Shown here in pieces: positions 1 through 3,697 of a DNA stretch of 7,552 nucleotides (the stretch's first letter is position 1; each line of letters begins with the position of its first letter). Source of the DNA: Acidobacteriota bacterium (GTDB lineage: Bacteria > Acidobacteriota > UBA6911); assembly GCA_023265215.1 (NCBI GenBank), contig JAHFUH010000264.1, positions 1 through 7,552 on the forward strand, given 5' to 3'. The notes under the pieces are model-generated. The model was given only the letters and a program-made list of their open reading frames with translations, did no database searches and was not told the origin of the DNA. The position numbers were made by a program, and so were the translations under genes.

Positions 1-37
1 ACGCCGGCCGAAAACACGGACAAATCACTTGATTTTT

Positions 38-64
38 CCGCGTAATCCGCGTATTCCGCGTCCC
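38..64. repeat. Three tandem 9-bp CCGCGT-type units
   Basis: Three adjacent 9-bp units begin with CCGCGT (CCGCGTAAT, CCGCGTATT, CCGCGTCCC). They sit in noncoding DNA upstream of the first gene. The array resembles the short CCGCGT/CCGTGT-rich dispersed repeats seen in intergenic DNA of many environmental bacteria, but I cannot test whether it recurs in this genome. No role is evident. The repetition is visible directly; the dispersed-repeat idea is inference. Confidence 0.5.
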
Positions 65-69
65 TTCAT

Positions 70-87
70 GCAGGCGGGCGGGCCTGC
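70..87. repeat. Small inverted repeat (possible hairpin)
   Basis: GCAGGC and GCCTGC form a perfect 6-bp stem around a 6-nt GGGCGG loop. No T-run follows on either strand, so it is not a convincing intrinsic terminator. It lies just after the CCGCGT repeats and could be part of the same repeat element. Confidence 0.3.
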
Positions 88-219
88 TACGTAGTTCTAC
101 CCAGCCCAGAATTGGTATTCGTCTAGATTGTTTAACAAAAAAACCTGCGATAAGTTTATATGGGGCATTGCGCATGTAACTTTTCTTTGCTTCGGGAATC
201 TGCAGAAGGTAAGCATCGC

Positions 220-225
220 AGGGGA
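220..225 (+). promoter_or_regulatory. Ribosome binding site for the molybdoenzyme gene
   Basis: AGGGGA lies 8 nt before the ATG at 234, a normal Shine-Dalgarno spacing. It supports that start codon, which also gives a complete Tat signal peptide. Confidence 0.6.
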
Positions 226-233
226 ATAGCCTC

Positions 234-953
234 ATGACATTGCGTACGAATAAAAATCAGTTCAGAAGCATCAGCCGGCGCGAGTTGCTAAAGCTTGCGC
301 CGGTAGCGGCATTGGGAGCCTTTGCCATTCCGAAGTTCCAGATGCCCTTGCTCAAAGCCGGTCTTGGGTTCAGCGACTGGGCGTCCGCAAAGATTTTTCG
401 TGCAGGCCACCTCGCTCCAACCTTTAGTAGCTCGGAACTCACACCCTTCGATAAGTTCCCACTCAATACCTATGACGTGGACGATCCCGGAATCGATTTG
501 GAGAAATGGGTTCTCACCGTTGCCGGAGCTGTCAAAAAACCCGGAGATTATATTCTCTCGCAGATTCAAACATTGCAAAAGGTTACCCAAAACACGCGAC
601 ACGTTTGCGTGGAAGGCTGGGATGTAATTGGCCGCTTCGGGGGTGTGCGCCTATCCGACTTCCTGAAGATGGTCGAAGCGGACCCAACGGCACATTTCGT
701 TAGAGTTGAATGTGCCGATAACTATTACGAGTCGCTGGACTGGGCTACAGCGATGCATCCGCAAACGCTGCTCTGTTATGAAATGTACGACAAGCCGCTG
801 ACTCGTGAGCACGGGGCTCCTCTGCGCCTGAACATTCCCACCAAGATTGGCTACAAGCAGGCCAAATACCTGACCCGTCTAGTGGTAAGTCGTGTGCTGG
901 AGAGCGCCGGCTATTGGGAAGACCAGGGTTACTCTGCATTTAATGGCCTGTAG
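234..953 (+). CDS. Tat-exported molybdopterin oxidoreductase, MsrP/sulfite oxidase fold
   Basis: A 239-residue protein with a twin-arginine signal: SRRELLK at residues 14-20, then a hydrophobic stretch, with possible cleavage after ASA (about residue 52). The rest matches the sulfite-oxidase molybdopterin domain. RHVCVEGW around residues 122-129 carries Cys125, the expected molybdenum ligand, and closely resembles the RMRCVEAW segment of E. coli MsrP (YedY). HGAPLRLNIP and KIGYKQAKYL near residues 193-213 match the conserved C-terminal part of the fold. It is about 95 residues shorter than E. coli MsrP, mainly lacking its C-terminal region, but shows no sign of a frameshift. It probably acts in the periplasm and receives electrons from the cytochrome b encoded 17 nt downstream. 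Methionine sulfoxide is the substrate suggested by msrA and msrB further downstream; another S- or N-oxide, or sulfite, is possible. Family assignment is secure, substrate is inferred. Confidence 0.88.
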   Translation: MTLRTNKNQFRSISRRELLKLAPVAALGAFAIPKFQMPLLKAGLGFSDWASAKIFRAGHLAPTFSSSELTPFDKFPLNTYDVDDPGIDLEKWVLTVAGAVKKPGDYILSQIQTLQKVTQNTRHVCVEGWDVIGRFGGVRLSDFLKMVEADPTAHFVRVECADNYYESLDWATAMHPQTLLCYEMYDKPLTREHGAPLRLNIPTKIGYKQAKYLTRLVVSRVLESAGYWEDQGYSAFNGL

Positions 954-970
954 CTGCAAGGAATCTCTTT

Positions 971-1666
971 ATGAGAACGCGAGCGATTTCAATTGAAGAT
1001 GCGAAGACAGAAGAGGTGTCCCAGGCTGAATACGAGCATCCATTTGTCGTGCGCCTTTGTCACTGGGTCAATACGATTTCGCTGTTTGTAATGGTTGGCA
1101 GCGGATTTCGGATATTTCAGGCTTTCCCGAGCTTCGGAGCCAAGATTCCGCAAAAAGACCTGCTTCACTGGCCGGGAATTTTTTCGCTCGGTGGCTGGCT
1201 TGGCGGTGCGTTGCAGTGGCACCTGACCTTTATGTGGATCTATCTCACAACCGGTCTGCTGTACATCGGCTACCAGGTTTTCAGCGGCAATTACAGGCAG
1301 GTACTTTTTGCACAGCGCGATATTCCAGGTGTATGGCCGGTTGCACGCCACTACTTCTTTTTTGGCTCAAAGCCGCCTTTGGGAGAGACCTACAATCCAT
1401 TGCAAAAATGTGCATACACCGTCGCGATAGGGCTGGGCGGCCTATCTGTGCTGACCGGGTTCGCCATCTGGAAGCCGGTCCAGTTCTCCTGGCTGGCGTG
1501 GATGATGGGTGGCTTTCATTGGGCGAGACTATGGCATTTCCTCATCATGTGGGCGCTGATCGCATTTGCGTTCGGGCATCTGATCATGGTGATCCTGCAT
1601 GGCTGGAACAACTTCCTGTCCATGGGGACCGGATGGAAAAAAGATCCGGAGTATCGGGTGGAGTAA
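971..1666 (+). CDS. Cytochrome b, b561/hydrogenase-type membrane subunit
   Basis: A 231-residue integral membrane protein with four likely transmembrane helices (about residues 29-49, 83-103, 146-167 and 186-208). Histidines suited to ligate two b hemes lie in helix 1 (His31), helix 2 (His84) and helix 4 (His189, His203), the pattern of the b561/FdnI/[NiFe]-hydrogenase cytochrome b superfamily. YNPLQK before helix 3 is also typical of that family. AAGGA 8 nt before the ATG sets the start. It follows the molybdoenzyme gene by 17 nt, so the two are probably co-transcribed and form a quinol-to-molybdenum electron path. The canonical MsrP partner, MsrQ, belongs to the ferric-reductase-like membrane family; this protein does not look like it. 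The family call is strong, and the partnership is inferred from adjacency. Confidence 0.87.
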   Translation: MRTRAISIEDAKTEEVSQAEYEHPFVVRLCHWVNTISLFVMVGSGFRIFQAFPSFGAKIPQKDLLHWPGIFSLGGWLGGALQWHLTFMWIYLTTGLLYIGYQVFSGNYRQVLFAQRDIPGVWPVARHYFFFGSKPPLGETYNPLQKCAYTVAIGLGGLSVLTGFAIWKPVQFSWLAWMMGGFHWARLWHFLIMWALIAFAFGHLIMVILHGWNNFLSMGTGWKKDPEYRVE

Positions 1667-1685
1667 CCGTCCATCTATCATTGCT

Positions 1686-1709
1686 CGGAACATACACAAA
1701 CAGGTTCCG
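1686..1709. repeat. Inverted repeat between cytochrome b and msrA
   Basis: CGGAAC and GTTCCG form a perfect 6-bp inverted repeat separated by 12 nt, 20 nt after the cytochrome b stop codon. It could be an operator or a weak RNA hairpin. There is no T-run, so it is not a clear terminator. The rest of the 145-nt gap holds an AT-rich stretch (about 1740-1762) but no promoter that I would defend. Confidence 0.25.
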
Positions 1710-1811
1710 GCGGCCCTCGGGCAAGTGCAACTTTTTCTCCTCTAATGCATCCAATTTATATCTCCCCCGGTTCTACACCGATTGTAATTTCGGCCGCGAA
1801 TGGAGTTTGTT

Positions 1812-2483
1812 ATGCCTGGTTCTCGTTTCTTTGATTCCTGTCTGGTGTTAACACTTGCGGCCCTGACCTCCTGCACGGCCAGCGGCCGTGGCGACAATGT
1901 CCTTCCGAATCCTGTAGTGGATGCTCCTCTTGTACAGGCCGGAATGAAACAGGAAGCCGTCATAGCCGGAGGTTGCTTTTGGGGCATTCAAGCCGTGTTC
2001 CAACATGTGAGGGGTGTTAAAAGCGCAACTTCGGGATACGCTGGAGGCTCGGCCGACAAGGCCCAATATGAACTCGTCAGCAACGGGGACACGGGCCACG
2101 CCGAATCAGTAAAGATCGTGTATGATCCTTCGCAGATTACCTACGGTCGGTTGCTGCATGTGTTTTTTTCTGTCGCGCATGATCCGACTCAGTTGAACCG
2201 GCAAGGTCCGGACGTGGGCAGCCAGTATCGCTCCGCCATTTTTTATGGCAGCGATGAACAGAAGCAGATCGCAGAGGCGTATATAGCACAACTCGCGAAA
2301 GCTAAAATTTTCCCGCGCCCGATCGTAACCCAGGTTGTTCCGCTAAGGGCGTTCTATCCCGCCGAGGCGTATCACCAGGACTATGCGGCCCTGCACCCAA
2401 ATGATCCATATATTGCTTACAACGACGCGCCCAAGGTAGCGAAACTTCGGCAACAGTTTCCGGATCTATACATAGCAAAGTAG
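1812..2483 (+). CDS. msrA: Peptide methionine-S-sulfoxide reductase MsrA, lipoprotein
   Basis: MsrA reduces the S-epimer of methionine sulfoxide in proteins. The signature GGCFWG is present with catalytic Cys55, followed by GYAGG (75-79), GHAESVKI (95-102), DPTQLNRQGPDVGSQYRS (about 124-141) and FYPAEAYHQDY (181-191). All belong to a complete MsrA domain. I chose the ATG at 1812 (223 residues) because GGAG lies 6 nt before it; the in-frame ATG at 1800 would overlap that site. From 1812 the N-terminus is a lipoprotein signal: Arg5, a hydrophobic run, then lipobox LTSC with lipidated Cys21. MsrA is thus probably anchored to a membrane facing the periplasm or cell surface. Apart from Cys10 in the signal and Cys21, the only cysteine is catalytic Cys55, so the usual C-terminal resolving cysteines are absent. 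msrB follows after 16 nt. Confidence 0.95.
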   Translation: MPGSRFFDSCLVLTLAALTSCTASGRGDNVLPNPVVDAPLVQAGMKQEAVIAGGCFWGIQAVFQHVRGVKSATSGYAGGSADKAQYELVSNGDTGHAESVKIVYDPSQITYGRLLHVFFSVAHDPTQLNRQGPDVGSQYRSAIFYGSDEQKQIAEAYIAQLAKAKIFPRPIVTQVVPLRAFYPAEAYHQDYAALHPNDPYIAYNDAPKVAKLRQQFPDLYIAK

Positions 2484-2488
2484 CACTC

Positions 2489-2494
2489 AGGAGG
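2489..2494 (+). promoter_or_regulatory. Strong ribosome binding site for msrB
   Basis: A perfect AGGAGG lies 5 nt before the ATG at 2500 and just after the msrA stop codon. It is the strongest Shine-Dalgarno sequence in the window and fixes the msrB start, including its Tat signal. Confidence 0.75.
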
Positions 2495-2499
2495 GATTA

Positions 2500-3123
2500 A
2501 TGTTTAAATCTGAACCCGAAAGGAACCAACGGTCAGTCGACATCACACGGCGCGCTTTCCTTCTAACATCTGTCACGGCATCTACAGGTATCCTCGCATT
2601 GTCGCTGGGCAAGTCAGGAATCCTTCATGCGATGTTAAAGCCTTCGCCCAAGGAAGTAACGGTTGTTCGATTCTCAGATGCTGGCGAGTGGATAGAAAAA
2701 ATTCAGGTTCCGAAAGTGGTCAAGACTGAAGTGGAATGGCGGAAGCAGTTATCCCGCAGTGCCTTCGCTATAACGCGCCACGCCGATACCGAAGTTGCAT
2801 TCACCGGAAAATTCTGGAACATGCATAGGAGTGGGCTCTATCGCTGCATCTGTTGCGGGAATGCTCTGTTTAGCTCTGAAACCAAGTTTGATTCCGGAAC
2901 AGGCTGGCCAAGCTTCTGGGCGCCCATAGCACCAGAGAATATTCGGACTTCAGGAGACTCGAGCTTGGGCATGGTAAGGACGGCGGTTTCCTGTACTGAA
3001 TGCGACGCGCATTTGGGACACGTATTTGACGATGGCCCGGAGCCCACACACCTTCGCTATTGCATCAATTCAGAGTCTCTCAGCTTTATCGCCGGAAAAA
3101 TCGGCAAAGGATCCGGCAGGTGA
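2500..3123 (+). CDS. msrB: Peptide methionine-R-sulfoxide reductase MsrB, Tat-exported
   Basis: MsrB reduces the R-epimer of methionine sulfoxide in proteins. This 207-residue protein starts with a twin-arginine signal, TRRAFLL at residues 16-22 followed by a hydrophobic segment to about 38. It is longer than a cytosolic MsrB because of this leader and a linker of about 40 residues. The SelR domain starts near residue 78. It shows RHADTEVAFTGKFW (93-106), a zinc site of CxxC pairs Cys116/Cys119 and Cys165/Cys168, SGTGWPSF (132-139), HLGHVFDDGP (171-180) and RYCINS with catalytic Cys188. The first pair reads CICC, so Cys118 is an extra cysteine. Many relatives have SGCGWPSF where this one has Thr. 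Tat export fits an enzyme that binds its metal before leaving the cytoplasm. It closes the plus-strand msr cluster. Confidence 0.95.
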   Translation: MFKSEPERNQRSVDITRRAFLLTSVTASTGILALSLGKSGILHAMLKPSPKEVTVVRFSDAGEWIEKIQVPKVVKTEVEWRKQLSRSAFAITRHADTEVAFTGKFWNMHRSGLYRCICCGNALFSSETKFDSGTGWPSFWAPIAPENIRTSGDSSLGMVRTAVSCTECDAHLGHVFDDGPEPTHLRYCINSESLSFIAGKIGKGSGR

Positions 3124-3176
3124 ATTGCAGCCATTCATTATGTAAGCGGACAGGGAGCGGAGATTTCGCCGGCCGG

Positions 3177-3401
3177 CTAGCGGACTTGAACTAATTCTTC
3201 AACTGTGAGACCGACATCTTTGGCTATTTGCCTAAGTAATATTGGAGAGATATCACGGCTGCCATGAAAAGGAACTGTTGTGCGACGACCATCAGCGTGT
3301 CGATATTGCTTGTGTGATCCGCGCTGCCGCACTTCCTCGAACCCCAGCTTTTCGAGTATGGCAACAACCTCTTTCGGCTTTAACACCGGGGGCTTTGTCA
3401 T
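3177..3401 (-). CDS. hicA: HicA-type toxin (mRNA interferase)
   Basis: A 74-residue protein of the HicA/YcfA family, a double-stranded-RNA-binding-like fold that cleaves mRNA and arrests translation. The hallmark is RGSHKQYRH around residues 27-35, with His30 as the expected catalytic histidine. After it come TTVPFHG and a helical C-terminus (SPILLRQIAKDVGLTVEEL). Its ATG overlaps the upstream antitoxin stop by one base (TGATG), which points to coupled translation. It converges on msrB with a 53-nt gap and no clear terminator. Length and motifs look intact, so it is probably a working toxin. Confidence 0.9.
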   Translation of the reverse strand: MTKPPVLKPKEVVAILEKLGFEEVRQRGSHKQYRHADGRRTTVPFHGSRDISPILLRQIAKDVGLTVEELVQVR

Positions 3402-3413
3402 CAGGCAACCTGA
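3401..3413 (-). promoter_or_regulatory. Perfect short hairpin over the hicA start
   Basis: TCAGG and CCTGA pair perfectly around a 3-nt loop, spanning the end of hicB and the first base of the hicA ATG. On the transcript, the AGG that would serve as the hicA ribosome site lies in the stem. A ribosome finishing hicB would open it, which would tie toxin synthesis to antitoxin synthesis. The palindrome is visible; the coupling role is inference, and a 5-bp stem is weak. Confidence 0.3.
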
Positions 3414-3610
3414 ATTGTCTGCGTTCCGACAAACTCAGTCTCGAGGGCTGGTGCTCCATCCTCAAGCAGCATTTCAATAACTTCCTGGAGGTTTTGTCGG
3501 AGTTCGTCGAGTGTTTCTCCTTGGCTATGCGCTCCAGGAAATCCGGGAACGTAACCGACATAAAGTCCCGTGCTCGGGCATTTTTCCACCACTGCCGTAA
3601 ATGCTGTCAT
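3401..3610 (-). CDS. hicB: HicB-type antitoxin, short form
   Basis: A 69-residue protein matching the small HicB antitoxin fold (partial RNase H-like). The pattern YVGYVPGFPGAHSQGETLDELRQNL, followed by an amphipathic helix ending LLEDG, corresponds to the family consensus of a PG.. segment, a QG-T-EEA-like turn and a helix. I place the start at the ATG at 3610, because GGAG lies 8 nt upstream. A longer reading from a GTG at 3640 is possible, but a candidate -10 box overlaps that codon. The protein ends right after the core domain and has no room for the DNA-binding C-terminus that longer HicB proteins carry. Self-repression may therefore need another factor or may be absent. It neutralises the HicA encoded immediately downstream. 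Confidence 0.88.
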   Translation of the reverse strand: MTAFTAVVEKCPSTGLYVGYVPGFPGAHSQGETLDELRQNLQEVIEMLLEDGAPALETEFVGTQTIQVA

Positions 3611-3632
3611 CAGATTAGCTCCATGCTTCAAT

Positions 3633-3662
3633 ACTATCACAGGCCGAGCCCGGCGGTTCCAA
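3633..3662 (-). promoter_or_regulatory. Candidate sigma70-type promoter for hicBA
   Basis: On the minus strand, TTGGAA (3662-3657) and GATAGT (3638-3633) are 18 nt apart, and a TG extended -10 element precedes the latter. Each box matches the consensus at 4 of 6 positions. Transcription would start near 3626, just upstream of the ribosome site for the ATG at 3610, which supports that start. This is a visual match only. Confidence 0.35.
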
Positions 3663-3673
3663 ATTCAAGGAAC
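3656..3673. repeat. Inverted repeat over the hicBA -35 region
   Basis: GTTCC and GGAAC form a perfect 5-bp inverted repeat with an 8-nt spacer, overlapping the candidate -35 box of hicBA. It could be a repressor operator or a weak hairpin after the helicase stop codon at 3698. No protein can be assigned to it. Confidence 0.25.
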
Positions 3674-3697
3674 TTGGGCCGGCAACGGGCGTGCGTG

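Noticed and set aside
1..45. A short open frame from the left edge ending at 43-45, possibly the tail of an upstream gene
   Set aside because: Only 14 codons are visible, nothing in them is recognisable, and the last ones run into the CCGCGT repeat.
128..156. TTGTTT and TAAGTT 17 nt apart as a promoter for the msr cluster
   Set aside because: Each box matches the sigma70 consensus at only about half of its positions, which is too weak to call in an AT-rich stretch.
234..953. The molybdoenzyme gene as a truncated pseudogene, because it is shorter than E. coli MsrP
   Set aside because: The Tat signal, the molybdenum-ligand cysteine and the C-terminal fold motifs are all intact in one frame, and short single-domain relatives paired with cytochrome b are a plausible family form.
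1057..1851. A 264-codon plus-strand frame overlapping the cytochrome b gene
   Set aside because: It overlaps the cytochrome b gene in another frame, its translation lacks any family pattern, and the cytochrome frame has heme histidines and membrane helices.
3124..3176. A shared terminator between convergent msrB and hicA
   Set aside because: The only palindrome, GCCGGCCGGC, leaves no usable loop, and there is no T-run on either side.
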